Origin: Undaria pinnatifida
Lineage: Eukaryota; Sar; Phaeophyceae; Laminariales; Alariaceae
Assembly (NCBI GenBank): GCA_012845835.1
Contig: JABAKD010000002.1
Span: 7,124,603-7,188,602, forward strand
Direction: 5' to 3'
Length of the DNA: 64,000 nucleotides
The notes under the pieces are model-generated. The model worked only from the letters and a program-made list of their open reading frames with translations, had not been told where the DNA came from and searched no databases. Positions 19,801-31,014 of the stretch are shown in pieces (the stretch's first letter is position 1; each line of letters begins with the position of its first letter). A program made the translations under genes and the position numbers.

Positions 19801-22200
19801 GGATGAGATGGGATGGGGTGGCGTAGGGCGGGTGGCAGGCCTATTTGTCGTCCGCTGGCGGTCTTGATTGTTGCTGTTGGGCGACCACCGCGCAATTTTG
19901 TTGGCTTAGTACCTGTGCTTATGGTTCTGCGTTAACAGTCTGCATTGACGGTGGCTTATACTTTTTTTGGCGCTGTGTGGAGACTTTATGCTCTGTGGAG
20001 AGGAGAGGCTGTTGGTGTGGGAACTTGACCCTCTCTGTGTTCACGTACTCGCTGCATGTTCCCAAATTCGGCGGGGGGCACCCTCGTGTTTTTGCCAGTA
20101 GAAGGGTTAATTAAGGACGAGGATATATGAAGAGGGAGGGCAGGACGGGGGGAGGAACGGAGGAGGGGGAGATATGGGGTGAAAGGGATAGGGAGGAAGG
20201 GTGCCAGAAACAGGAAGAGGCAGGGAGGGAGAGATGGGAAGGAGGGAGGGGAGGGGAGGGGGGAGGAAAAGAGGGAGGTGATAAGAGAATAGGGAGTGGG
20301 GGTGGGGGAGAGAGGAAACATGGTGGGAAATTGTCAAATTGGGGTATACCCCCGTGTTTTTGGGTCGTTTGGAGGTATAGAGAGAACATAAAGCACGCCC
20401 GCGGAACGTGTCCGCGCTTGCCCCAAATCGCGTAAACAAATATGACGCGCTGTCGAGACACCCGCAGCCCATGCCGATCTCGCACGCCATTGTTCGTTCT
20501 TTTTCGGGTGCACTAGGGGGCTACCGGGACCGCGGCGAAAGAGGGGGCAAAATAATACCCCCTTTTGACTCGTACAACATGGGGGGGTATACCCCCTCAA
20601 ATGTACTCAATTTATCTGTTACCCCCACTTGACCACATTTCTACCCCTTTTGACCGGAAGCCATACCCCCTTTTGACCAATTATGACACCTTCAAAAGCG
20701 AGTACATCGAGGACGGCTACGCGTCACCGCCCAACAGCCCGAATAGGCCACGAGCGTAGCATCCAGCAGGTACGAGTAGCTGCGATCGTTTATCTCCGAA
20801 AAAATGACGAAACAAGAAACAAACAAAACAACAAAACAAATTTTAAAAGCACGGACATGAATGGTAAAATTGTTTGCCTCTTGGGAAATGGAATGGGAGA
20901 ACCAGGACACATGCCCTACTGTCACCAGGTCGTGGGTACGTGCCGGTCGGGGTGCTCCGCTCGGTGCCTTGTTTGTCGGGTCGGGGGGAACACACGCTAA
21001 TATCGAAGCATTGACAACGAAGACAGTAATCAACCTTATAGCAAGCCTGCGCCCATGGCTATCGAAGATCAAAGCAATTGCATCCTCTTATCCATCACCG
21101 AGAACGCTACGAAGGCTAAATGACATCGTTACCGTTTCGAAATTATACGATATGGGAATAGACGCACTGCAACAGCAGTAGCAGATGCCCCGCCATAGTG
21201 CCGGTTGCCCGCGTAAGTGCCTGTGAAATCGCTTGGTACAGATGTGTACAACAACCAGTACTGAAACTATAGGGAGTAGTGTCAGTTGTCGCTATAGTAG
21301 GGCCGGTCTTTTACGGCTAGCACTATTGAAGGGTCAGAACATCACCGGTATATGGCATATACGAGCACTGATAGTGCTGCTTGCGGCCTCTGTTCGGTTC
21401 CCCTTTTCCCTTCGTTTGTGTTGGCTTTTGTTTGGTTGTTCTTTCGAGTTGTCGTTGCCGGTAACTATTGATAGTGTAGTTGCCTTCGTGTTGTCGTTAC
21501 CCGCAATACCTTTGGGTTGTCGATAGTCTTACCGTGACGTGCATATTGTAACTAGACTGTGTGTGGTTGCACCCCCCCCCCCCCCCCCAACAACCCCTTG
21601 CGAAATGAGTAACCCCCCCCCCGCCCGAACCCCTTGTGCCCCTGACTAGAGATCTCTCATGCTCCCTGGCCCACGAACCCACGGCAAGGAAGAACAACAG
21701 AATGAAGCCAACACAAACGAAGGGAAAAGGATAACCAAACAGAGGCCGCAAGCAGAACCATCAGCGCTCGTATAAAGAAGTTCTGCGCTGATTGGTCCTT
21801 CAATAGTGCCGGTATTTACGGGGGTACGTGAAGGAAGAAGTACCCCCGGTCGGGGGTACCAGGTTTACGCGTACCCTCGACGTACAGCCGTGACGTGTGC
21901 GCCCCGACGACTATAATCACCCGCGCAGCCGCCCCTCCATCGAATATATGCAGATCGTCAACAACTCTGGGAAACCCCAACCAACGGCAGCCGGGCACCT
22001 TCCTCGCCGACTGACAAGGCGGTGGTGGGGCAACTGCCGCTTCTCCGCCAACAGCACTTGCTGCGAGCACCCGAGGCTCTGAAGACACCCGTGCAATACC
22101 ACGTCTCCCCGCTCCCTGCCCCAACTCCCCCCCCCCCCCCCCAGTCCAATCCCTAACTACTTGCTTAGGCACTGATCCTCTTGCTACAGTGATTGGCTTG
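19801..22200. other. Intergenic region, no gene recognised
   Basis: Purine-rich GGGAGG blocks (20120-20320), several phrases with GGGGGTATACCCCC near 20340 and 20580, a Lys/Thr-rich AT stretch near 20820, and poly-C runs at 21571-21590 and 22130. Short open frames, for example at 20690-20759 and 20860-21180, show no family motif. Confidence 0.5.
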
Positions 22201-22967
22201 TGGCGTGGGCAAGAGGAGACCTAGATGCCGAGCCCCACCGGGGTGCTCCACTCGACGTCTTCCCGCCATGAACAACACCCCTGTCGATTATCGCCGAGAC
22301 TCCAGACATTGCTAACCTGGGCTACTTCTCGACGACTACGGCTACCAGCGGTTCCGGTTCACACGGAACTGCTGTTTCGTCTACCGGGCCATCGCCCCCT
22401 GAGCCCGCCTCGACCCCAGGTTGGCTGCTCCTTACGCGCTCGTCCTTGGGCGTGCACTCTACCAGTGACAACATTAGAGCCTCGAACGACGGGTTCTTAC
22501 CAGCTGCCACGGTGTTGACAGCACCGCTGCTCCTAAGACGGTCCAGTATTAAAGCGGACGGCTCGTGATCACAGTCGACCAGGACATACTCTGAGCCCCC
22601 TGCTCAGTTATCCTCGCCGGTCCAGCGCAGTGCGTGGACTCAGACCACAGGATCGGCATGCCCTAGCGAGTACATTCACTTTCTCCGAACGTCTCAAGGC
22701 CCCCAGGGTATCCCCACCCGGCGTACGCGCCATCGCGTGGACCCTCCCGGTAACCCGGCTTGGCCGAACAACTCCCCCGCGAACTCGAGGGTTCCCGTCA
22801 GCCCCGCCCGGTCGAACCTGACTCCACCCCCGACAACCCACCTGGTTTAACCTAACTCCACCCCCGACTACACCAAATGGCGATAACACCAACAATCGCC
22901 GCCCCCCCCCCCCACCCCTACCAGACGACTCGCCCTCGCCAGTACACGACACCGCAGACCCCCCCCG

Positions 22968-23433
22968 AATCTTTCCATTTCTTCTTGAACTCCTCGCCCG
23001 TCTTCTCGATATGATACACCTGTGCGACATTGAGCACAAGGCGTCACGTACAAGTGCCCCGAGCATATGATGATTGCGCAGAAGGCTGCGCTCTTCGGGG
23101 ACACTGCAACCGAGCTCCGCATCCAAACCACCCCTGACCCCGCCGATCAAAAGCTCTTGGGCGTTCGAATCGTGTCCGGCTTCGCCCCAGAAGTGTTGGG
23201 AGCGACACCATTACGGCATCGTCATCAACGCCAACTTCTGCAAGTTCCGTCAGAACCCGGATCTTCCACGGGCGCTATCGGCAACGGGCGAAAAGCACAT
23301 CGCTGAGGCCAGCCCGTATGACTTGAGCTGGGGCATCAGGTACAGGGCCGATCACCCATCCGCCTGCAATCCGACGTGTTGGCGTGGACATAATCTGCTG
23401 GGCCGGATACTTATGGACGTTCGCGAAGGCCCT
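22968..23433 (+). pseudogene. NADAR (YbiA-like N-glycosidase) domain inside retroelement
   Basis: Segments match the NADAR fold in order: FHFFLNSSPVFSI; CPEHMMIAQKAALFGD; DQKLLGVRIVSGF; KFRQNPDLPRAL with ATGEKHIAEASPYDLSWGI; and GHNLLGRILMDVRE. Characterised NADAR proteins hydrolyse ADP-ribose-type N-glycosidic bonds or act on riboflavin intermediates. At least two stop/frameshift events (a TGA at 23031 and one extra base near 23195) disrupt it. Its position before the protease suggests that it was part of a Gag-type polyprotein. The function in the element is unknown. Confidence 0.82.
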
Positions 23434-23578
23434 TGGCTCTATCCTTCCGAGACTGCTTTCCCCCTGGTCACCAATGCCCACCAATCCACTCCACCCGGGT
23501 CTTCCCCACCACCGACTGTATCCATGAGACAGCCCCCCCCCCCCCCGTCAACCACCGAATACCCCACTTGAACCCCTG

Positions 23579-23980
23579 TTGCCAACCTGCATCCCCGACG
23601 CCTTCTCCAGCAGCCATTTCGCTCAGGTATCCGCCGTCAACACCGCAGCCCAAATCTACCCCCCCACCTCCCCGCCACCGATACCAGAACATGGACGGTG
23701 CCTTACAAGCAGCGTCCCAACCGTCGATGACGCGTCGTTCACGAAGGGGGTGCTAGGGCACAGTGGCCTTGCCGCCACGAAGCGCTGCGGACTCGTGGCA
23801 CTGCTTGATACAGGCTCGCCCCAGCTGTTCATCACCGCAATCGCCGTGGAACAACTGAAGGCCTCCCGGTCAGCAACGGATCCGTGCGAACAGCAGCATC
23901 CCCCCTGTTCATGGGGGGGGGTCGGAAGTTCGAGCTCTCGTCTCCACCACCGCCTCCATCCGCTTAAGCGTCCAGTTTAA
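23579..23980 (+). pseudogene. Retropepsin-like aspartic protease remnant
   Basis: Open frame with GLVALLDTGSPQLFITAIAV. D-T-G-S at 23807 is the catalytic signature of retroviral-type proteases, and the flanking hydrophobic residues fit. It is separated by a frameshift from the NADAR segment. The C-terminal part becomes low complexity after about 23900. Confidence 0.78.
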
Positions 23981-24039
23981 GCACCTCCAAACCCTAACCG
24001 CCGTCCTAGCAGTGTGGGCTTGCGCCGATCCCGCAGGAG

Positions 24040-24311
24040 GACGCCTTCGACGATAGAGGTAGCAATTTTTGTCTGACATGGTTTCTGAATGACGGGGCTC
24101 CTTAACCCAAAATCGTCGAAAACACGCCCCATTTATTTTTGCATGATTCTCGTGGTATACCTAGGCCATGGAATTTTTCATCTGCGATAAAGCAGGTTTA
24201 TTTTTTTTCTTCTCCAAATCAGTTTTTGGGTTAAAAAGGACATGTCTTGACCTCCTCCTACAATGAGGAACCTCAGAAACAATGTGGTGCACCTCTATCG
24301 TCCCACGCGTC
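24040..24311. mobile_element. MITE family A inserted in the retroelement
   Basis: TIRs GACGCC..ACGATAGAGGT and CCTCTATCG..ACGCGTC. The interior has GACGGGGCTCCTTAACCC, CCTAGGCCAT and AAATCAGTTTTTGGG. It splits the retroelement between protease and linker, so it is younger. Confidence 0.8.
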
Positions 24312-24839
24312 GGAGCTATGCAGCACCCCATTACCTTGGGGTGAGTCAGCTGGATGCACCTCGAACGACACTCGTGTACCACGCTCCCGCGACAGCCCGC
24401 GCTACCTCACCAGCCCCCTCCAGCCAATACACGTGGCAAACACTCCCTGCACCACCACGGCCCCAACGAAGCCCCCACATTCATTCTTTCATTCCCGTGA
24501 CCGTTAACCCCAACGACTTTTGCCACCTTCGATTTACCGGCAGCAAAGTTGTTTCGCTTTCTTACGCGCTGGAACTCGTCACGGTCAACCTGGTGCGTCA
24601 CTCAGGCGCTCCAGCGTTTACCGGGAATTACATGGCTACCATCCTCCCCCGCGAGGACCTCCTTCCCGACACGGCGATTTTCGTCTCTGACAGGCACCAG
24701 ACTATCCCAATGTCGGGCTCCACCGACCTCGAGCCGGACGACCTCCTCGGAACCTCCTTCTCTCTCGCTGGTGCAAATGCCACCAACCCCATTTGGGCAC
24801 CCTTCCCTGAACCCCCCAGCCTCTCCCCCAATGCCAGAG

Positions 24840-25165
24840 GTACACGCTCTACACGATAACATCCCTGCGACCAACGAGAGCCCATCACCAGCCGGCCCCC
24901 ATCCCCCACGGAATACCCCGCGCCCACAATTTCTTGCACGCCTCGACGCCGACCAACGACTAAGCTTCCTCCACCTCTGGGACCTTCTACCGTTGAACCT
25001 AAGACGCGACGTCATCTTCGACCTTCGCGATTCTGGATGGTCCCCGTTGGTGATCGACAACCTGGGCGACGTGCTCTCCGCGAATTTCAGAATGTCTTCT
25101 CCACCTCCAAGACCGACCTTGGCTCGTGCTCACTGACGCCGTTCAATATCACGGTACACCCGGGC
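24840..25165 (+). pseudogene. Gypsy-type linker preceding reverse transcriptase (truncated)
   Basis: FLARLDADQRLSFLHLWDLL in one frame, then after a shift near 25070 LREFQNVFSTSKTDLG and LTPFNITVHPGS. In gypsy polyproteins this stretch is followed by the Pro/Arg-rich start of RT. Here homology stops, so the element is truncated or rearranged. Confidence 0.65.
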
Positions 25166-25170
25166 AGCGA

Positions 25171-27540
25171 AGTGCCAGGAAGTGTGTTGGATGTGAGACT
25201 GAGGGAATGCACTCTACTACTACAGTAGACGGACACCTGGCTCGTTATCACTGGTTGATTGCTCCGACGTCCTTTCGCATCATCGTGGAAAGGACGGCGG
25301 CAGTGCATGCGGAGGTCATCATCTGCGTGCCAGCGCTTATTTACGCTGCTGGTGGCCAAGGGTTACGGGAAAAAACCGGTAGAGACGCGTGCTGCAATAG
25401 AGGCGGCACGGTATGGTCAACTGTTATACTGACAGACGGGGCTCTAAAATGGAGGAACTGGCCGTTATCGTCGGAGTGTTCGTTGACCATGATAGGCCAT
25501 GATGTCGCTCGTCGGGCCACGCATTCATTTTTGCTCAAGCTACAGAAGATATTCTCGGAAGAGGACTCCCAGAAAAAGTGTGTGTGCAACTCTACCGTTG
25601 CATTCGGCTGGACGCGGTTTTTAGGATGGACTCCGGGGAGACCGACACGATCGTTTCCTCCAGCGATGTCCGGAAAGGCGATCGGATGGGGCCGAGAAAG
25701 TGCGCCAAGTGTCACGACCGTGGCTGAAGCGATTCGCAGAGAAATTAGTAGGGGTGGAAGCCTTTGCGTACATGAATGTCCTATCGGGCGGCCTTAAGGG
25801 GGTCGCGGCTATCACCACAGTACCAAAGTAACCCCATCGGCTCCCTCCGTAACAAACTGGATGGCATCGGAATCGAGTCGTGGTGAAACCCCTGTCAAGG
25901 CCGTGGCACTTCCACCGAACGGGCACGCCACGACGACTGACGAAAATTCGCTCTTTGGAGTCCTCGACGTCCGTAGTGGCCCGAAAGAGGGATGAACGGC
26001 GGCTGGTATCCCGATAGGCGGAGAGGACTTGAGCATTTCTGGAGCAAGCCATGGGGGCAGTAACTAACGGAAGGGGGAGAAAAAATCGCGTTGCGGGATG
26101 TCTTGCTATTGTGCCCGATAAGCAACGAGTGGCCCTCATCGCCATCGAATCCCTAGGGCAGAGGACATGCCACCTCAAAAAGGCTCTGGACATGGGGCTG
26201 TCTGTCGAAGCGTTGAGGATGGCTAACGACGGGGTGCCCACGATGGCGTACGTGAAAATACATCAGATGTTATTGAGGAGATCTGTGGTTAACAGGACGG
26301 AGTGAAACACAAAAATAGTAGCAGCCGAGCTCTCCTACTTTACAACCGTGTTCGTGCAAGGCTCTGTACAGTGTATGGGCCATGCAGTAAATATCTCGAA
26401 AGAAAGACAAAAATCAAACGGGGGTGTTTCTTCCTCCCCTTTGTTGTCCGCTATTGCATCCCGTGAACACTGGATCTCGATAATATCAGGAGCGTCGGAG
26501 GCACTGTCGTGTTTCCTGGAGGGGTGTGCGGATGATCGACTGGCATTGAAACCTTACCAGCACAACCCAAGCACGCTTTTCTGCAGGGGGGGCAGTGTTA
26601 GGGCTACCGTCGATACGGCAGAGGCGAATGTTTGCGCCAAGTGTGAGCAGATCTGGGGTGTTGACGAAGATTCTGGCAGGCCAAAAGATTCTGGCAGGCC
26701 TCAATGGTCCGATAGGATACCAAGTGCGAAGAGGAGGGATCTCCCGGAATCGAGCCTCATCATTCAGTTTGGGAGCAGCCTGCGGGAGATTTATGACACA
26801 TGGGGGGGATCACGGAAGAAGCCATAGAGCAAGCATCGCCCCCAGAATCCCCGATGGATTGCGCTCTTGGAACAGTGTGGGGCCATGCCCCAAGCCTCCA
26901 AAGGCCGACCTGCTGCTTGCTGCGCACGACGGGGTCACGTCGGACTCGCTGAAAGCCCAACAGAAGTGGGCATGCGGGCTTCAGCCGCGCACACAGGACC
27001 AGCTACCGGAGACGGCACGCCCGCCGGAAGTGGACGACCCCATGGGGAGGTGGGAGACCAAGGTCTTCGCCAAGGCTCTCTACAGGAGGCTGCAAGGGGC
27101 AGGGGCCACCGCATGACCTCGCGCGCGGCTAACGGACTGTAACGATGCTGCCCAAACGATCCAAGGAGTTTGATCCCAAACGCGATTGAAGTTGCAGCAA
27201 AAAACAGCGAAATAAAAACAGCCCAACCTTTTATCTAACTGTTAAAGGTTGGATTCTAAGCGTGGGCGGGCACAGTTGGAAAGGGTTTCAACCCCTTTGG
27301 AATAACGCCTTCATTTTTGGGCGAAACAGTTCTTGAAAATGGTGTAGGATTTTTTTTAGTACCAGGAAGTGATGAAAAGAGTGAATCCCCTCCCCCCCGC
27401 GCAAACAAACACAACCAACGCACAACATCGGGAGTCTCCGATGATCACAACCCAGACAAACGAAACCGTTAGTCGCAATGTGCGATACACGTTTTGTGGG
27501 AGTGAGCGAGTGAGAAACATATCAAGCCAAGGCAAGGCAA
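25171..27540. other. Unidentified sequence downstream of retroelement
   Basis: Moderately GC-rich with several open frames (25126-25797 plus, 25621-26241 minus, 26595-27116 plus) that overlap, lack family motifs and include a local duplication of AAGATTCTGGCAGGCC at 26670-26700. They may be mobile-element remnants. I cannot assign them. Confidence 0.4.
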
Positions 27541-27559
27541 CAATAACAGCCCATCTCTA

Positions 27560-27722
27560 CTCGCCCCCCCCCTCTCCCGGGCTCTCTCTCCATCCCTCCG
27601 TCCCTCTCTCCCTCCGTCCCTCCCTCCGTCCCTCCCTCCGTCCCTCCTTCCCTCCCTCGCTCTCCCTCTCCCCTCTCTCTCCCTGTCTCCCCCCCCCTCT
27701 CCCTCTCCTCTCCCTCTCCCTT
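27560..27722. repeat. (CCCTCTCT/CCCTCCGT)n pyrimidine repeat
   Basis: About 160 bp of CTCTCCCTCC-type units. Non-coding. The following 27.7-28.8 kb is AC-rich with no gene recognised. Confidence 0.8.
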
Positions 27723-28204
27723 GTCACCTGCCCCCCCGCGCCCATCCTGCTTGCCCCAGAGCGGGAGAGCCGTGTGTCACCATTTTTACCGTGCGAACGT
27801 ACAGACAAAAAAACGCATGAACCACTTAAGACCGGGCATCCGGAGGCGAAAAAAACGAGCAAAGACGTCGCAAAATTCAAGAAGCCGTACACGAATCTAT
27901 AAAGTAGCACCGGTAAAGCTGACAACTAACCGCTAGCATGACGGCACGCCATCTGAAACACACAAAAAAAGGTGTGGTTGAAAAAATAACAAAAAACGAG
28001 CGAACGAACGAACGAACAAACAATACCAACCGAACATGGAATCTTAACAGCACACCCAGATGTGGCTGTGTTAAGGGTCGTGGTTGTGACACAAACAATA
28101 ACGAACAAAACAGACGGTTACACGGCACGGCATCGTCTTTAAAGATGCAGTGGGGCACCCGGTTTAAGACATTTTCCTCTGTACAAAATTCCAAAGTAAA
28201 TCGT

Positions 28205-28330
28205 CCCCGAAAACGGATCAGAGCACCCGGGACTCAACCCCTCCCGAGCCCCAAAATTCCCCCTATAGTAATTCCAAGTAATTATATCCCCGAAAACGGG
28301 TTTCCAGTCGTAAAGGCGTTGCCATCTCCT
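28205..28330. repeat. Dispersed repeat family G
   Basis: AATTCCAAGTAATTATA-like phrase followed by CCCCGAAAACGGGTTTCCAG and TAAAGGCGTT. Similar blocks occur at 42755-42825, 55575-55650 and 57400-57480. GGGACATGCCGATTTACC is duplicated at 28433 and 28514. Confidence 0.65.
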
Positions 28331-28834
28331 CGGGACAGGCCATTGCAGCGGGCTTATCTCCAAGATTTTAGCCTTATATTTTACTGCTTAAAAAATTCAC
28401 CCCCCACCAGCTCCAAGCAGGTTGTTCGGAAGGGACATGCCGATTTACCCCCATCTTATCCACCGGAAAGTCCATAGCCGGATGACCTTAATAGTTAATA
28501 GTTTGCTCGGAAGGGACATGCCGATTTACCCTGATCTTCTCCACTGGAGAGTTTTAAGCCGGATGGCCTTAAGGTTGGCATACCACTGCGACTCACGCGG
28601 TTGTGAAGAAGGGAACTTTCGGTGACGACATCACTGAATCGCACACCATTCTGTGACCATTCTACAACTGTGAAGTGTTCTTCAAGCTCTAATTTCAAGC
28701 TGTTTACCCCCGGAAACGCGGCCAGTTCTTTGGGGATTCAGGCGCGGCTAACAAAAAACGAAAACAACGGCGTGATTACACCGTACAACAATAAATACAG
28801 AAACAAATAATCAGCGCGTGGTCTGTTTTACGAG

Positions 28835-29060
28835 CAGCAGCGGTAGCTACAGCAGCAGCAGCAGCAAACGCGGCCGAGAAACAAGTAGCGTCAGCAGTAG
28901 CAGCGCAGCAATAGCATCAGCAGCAACAGCAGCAGTCGCAGTTGCAACAACACCAGCAATATCAACAACCACCCGTGCAGTAGCAGTAGCAGCAGCAATA
29001 TCAGCAGAACCAGAAGCAATAGGAGTAGCACCAGCCACAGCCCAGCTGTAAATAACACAA
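28835..29060. repeat. CAG/CAA-rich tract
   Basis: Imperfect AGCAGCAGC and AACAACACC repeats. They recur at 29270-29395, 29530-29620, 29815-29875 and 30070-30140 between copies of the ankyrin unit, forming part of a larger tandem unit. Confidence 0.75.
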
Positions 29061-29169
29061 CAACGTCATACACAGCAGCAGCACCGATCGATGCCACCTC
29101 TCCCCCCCTCCTCCCTTCCCCTCCTCCCGTCCCCTCCTTCCTTCCCCTCCTCCCTCCCGCATCCGGTAC

Positions 29170-30028
29170 ACCCATTTGCCTGCGCCCACTTGAGCAAGAC
29201 TATACGTCGCCCCGTCGCCCCCGCCCCACACGTATCCCCATCCCACAGACAGCCATTTCTCGCTTGCCAACATTAGCAGCAGCGAAGCAGCCAACGCAAC
29301 AGCAGAAATAACAACAGCAACAAAAGCAATGACCGCAGCAGCAGAAAGAAGCAGCAGAAGCAGCGGAGCCCGCAGAAGCTGCAGAAGCAGCGCCGTAAAC
29401 CAATCAGACACCCCCCCGCCTCTCACCCAGGGCAACCGTTCGCCTGAGCCCATCGCAACAACCCTCTACGTTGCCCCATCTCCGCCCCCCAATACGTATC
29501 ATCGCCCTTTGTCAACGTTAATAGCAGATGCATCATCAGCGACAGTATCACCACCACCATCACCACCATCACCATCACCACCGCCACCACCACCACCACC
29601 ACCACCAATCAACCAGTCTAATCCTTTCGTTGTCCCCTTCCCCTCTCTAGTAATAGTAAGAGTAGAAACGACTAAGGCAAGCAAAGTGCGTCCGAACCCC
29701 CCGCTCACCCGGGACACCCGCTAGCACGCGCTCATTTCAACAACCCTCTATGCCGCCCCATCGCCGCCGCCTTGCGCGTATCCTCATCCCACTGACAGCC
29801 CTTCGCCCTCGCCCACCACAACACCAGTAGCAGCCACAGCTGTCGATTTAGCAACAGCTACGGCAACAGCAACACCATCAACCGACCCGTCCCTTCCCCC
29901 TTTTTCGCGTTCGCCCCCACCCCCCCACCCCGGCTAACCCGGGACACCCATTAGCCCGAGCCCATTTCAACAACGCCCTATTCCGGCCCATCGCCGCCCG
30001 CCTAAAAGTATCCTTGTCCCACGGGCAA

Positions 30029-30035
<7 letters not shown>
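29170..30035 (-). pseudogene. Four decayed copies of the last ankyrin unit
   Basis: Minus-strand segments near 30035-29935, 29800-29705, 29515-29425 and 29275-29170 each encode a version of WDEDT..AAMG..RGLLKWARANGCPG. One has an internal stop and others are joined to microsatellites. They repeat every 230-280 bp together with CAG/CAA tracts, so they are tandem copies of the exon 2 donor-side edge. Confidence 0.8.

Positions 30036-30066
<31 letters not shown>
30031..30066. repeat. (CT)n microsatellite
   Basis: Eighteen CT dinucleotides directly adjoining a decayed ankyrin unit. On the minus strand it gives an Arg/Glu run that is not part of the gene. Confidence 0.9.
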
Positions 30067-30068
<2 letters not shown>

Positions 30069-30170
30069 CCACCGCAACACCAGCAGCGGCCACAGCAGCT
30101 TGAATGGCAGCAACAACAGCAACAGCGCCACCACCAATCAAGCTCTCCTCCACCCCGCCTTTCCTCCCGC

Positions 30171-31014
30171 TCACCAGGGACATCCATTAGCACGCGCCCA
30201 TTTCAGCAACCCCCTATGCCGTCCCATCGCCGCCCCCCTGCACGTATCCTCATCCCAAGGGCAGCCATTCGCCCTCGCCCACCGCAACACCCCCAGGTGC
30301 CCCTCCTCCGCCGCTGCCGTGCAAGTCCTCTTGTCCCAAAGACACCCCTTGCTTCTGGCCCAGCGAAGTACCTCCAGATGTCCCCCCTCAGCAGCAGCTG
30401 TGCAAGTCCTCTGATCCCAGGGACAGCCATTGTCACGCGCCCACTGGAGTAGCTCCAAGTGTCCCCCGTGTGCGGCTACTCGACACACGCGTTCATCCCA
30501 CGGGCAACCATTTTCCCGAGCCCACCGGAGCGTGGATAGGTGCCCTCCCTCGGCGGCAGCCGCACAAGTGGACTCGTCCCATGGGCACCCGTTCGCCCTC
30601 GCCCAACAGAGCACTCCCAAGTGACCCCCCCTCGCCGCCCGCTTGCATGTATTCGCATCCCAAGGGCAACCATTTTCCCTCGCCCACTGTAGGAGGTCCA
30701 GATGCCCCCCCGACGCGGCTTTCCAGGAGGTATACTCATCCCAAGGACACCCGTTTTCCCTTGCCCACCGTAAGACCTCGAGGTGTCCGCCCCCCGCGGC
30801 CCCCATGCAGGTGTTTTGGTGCCATGGGCAGCCGTTGCTCCGCGCCCACCGTAGCGTGTCTAGGTGGCCTTCTTCTGCGGCTACTGTGCACGTGCGCTGG
30901 TTCCAGGGACAGCCGTTTTCTCGCGCACACTGGAGAAGCTCGGGGTTTCCTACCCTTGCGAGGGCGGTGCACAGGCCCACGCGGTTGCGAGGTAGGCCCG
31001 AGTCGAAGCTGTAC
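30171..31014 (-). CDS. Ankyrin-repeat gene exon 2 (ten repeats)
   Basis: Acceptor ATTGATAG before 31014. One base completes the codon split from exon 1. Uninterrupted reading frame of 281 codons including the stop. The most regular units lie in the middle; the last reads RHRGLLKWARANGCPW, already diverged and very like the decayed copies downstream. Confidence 0.88.

Larger units (their letters stand above)
22225..25170 (+). mobile_element. Decayed Ty3/gypsy-like retroelement with NADAR domain
   Basis: Seen in order: a Pro-rich, frame-broken leader (22225-22960), a NADAR domain (22968-23433), a retropepsin-like protease with LLDTGSPQLFI (23720-23900), and a linker ending FSTSKTDLG with ITVHPGS (25080-25165), which in gypsy-type polyproteins directly precedes reverse transcriptase. 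RT, RNase H and integrase are absent: the homology ends at about 25165. A MITE is inserted at 24040-24311. Frameshifts occur near 23030, 23195, 23570 and 25070, so it is dead. LTRs were not identified. Confidence 0.75.

Noticed and set aside
20565-20759. Short frame ending EYIEDGYASPPNSPNRPRA
   Set aside because: Looks protein-like, but has no splice context linking it to a gene and no recognised family.
25621-26241. 206-codon minus-strand frame
   Set aside because: Overlaps other open frames on the plus strand, with no family motif. GC content alone makes such frames likely.
26595-27116. 173-codon plus-strand frame with KVFAKALYRRLQGAG
   Set aside because: No family recognised and it contains a local tandem duplication. 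Left as unidentified sequence.
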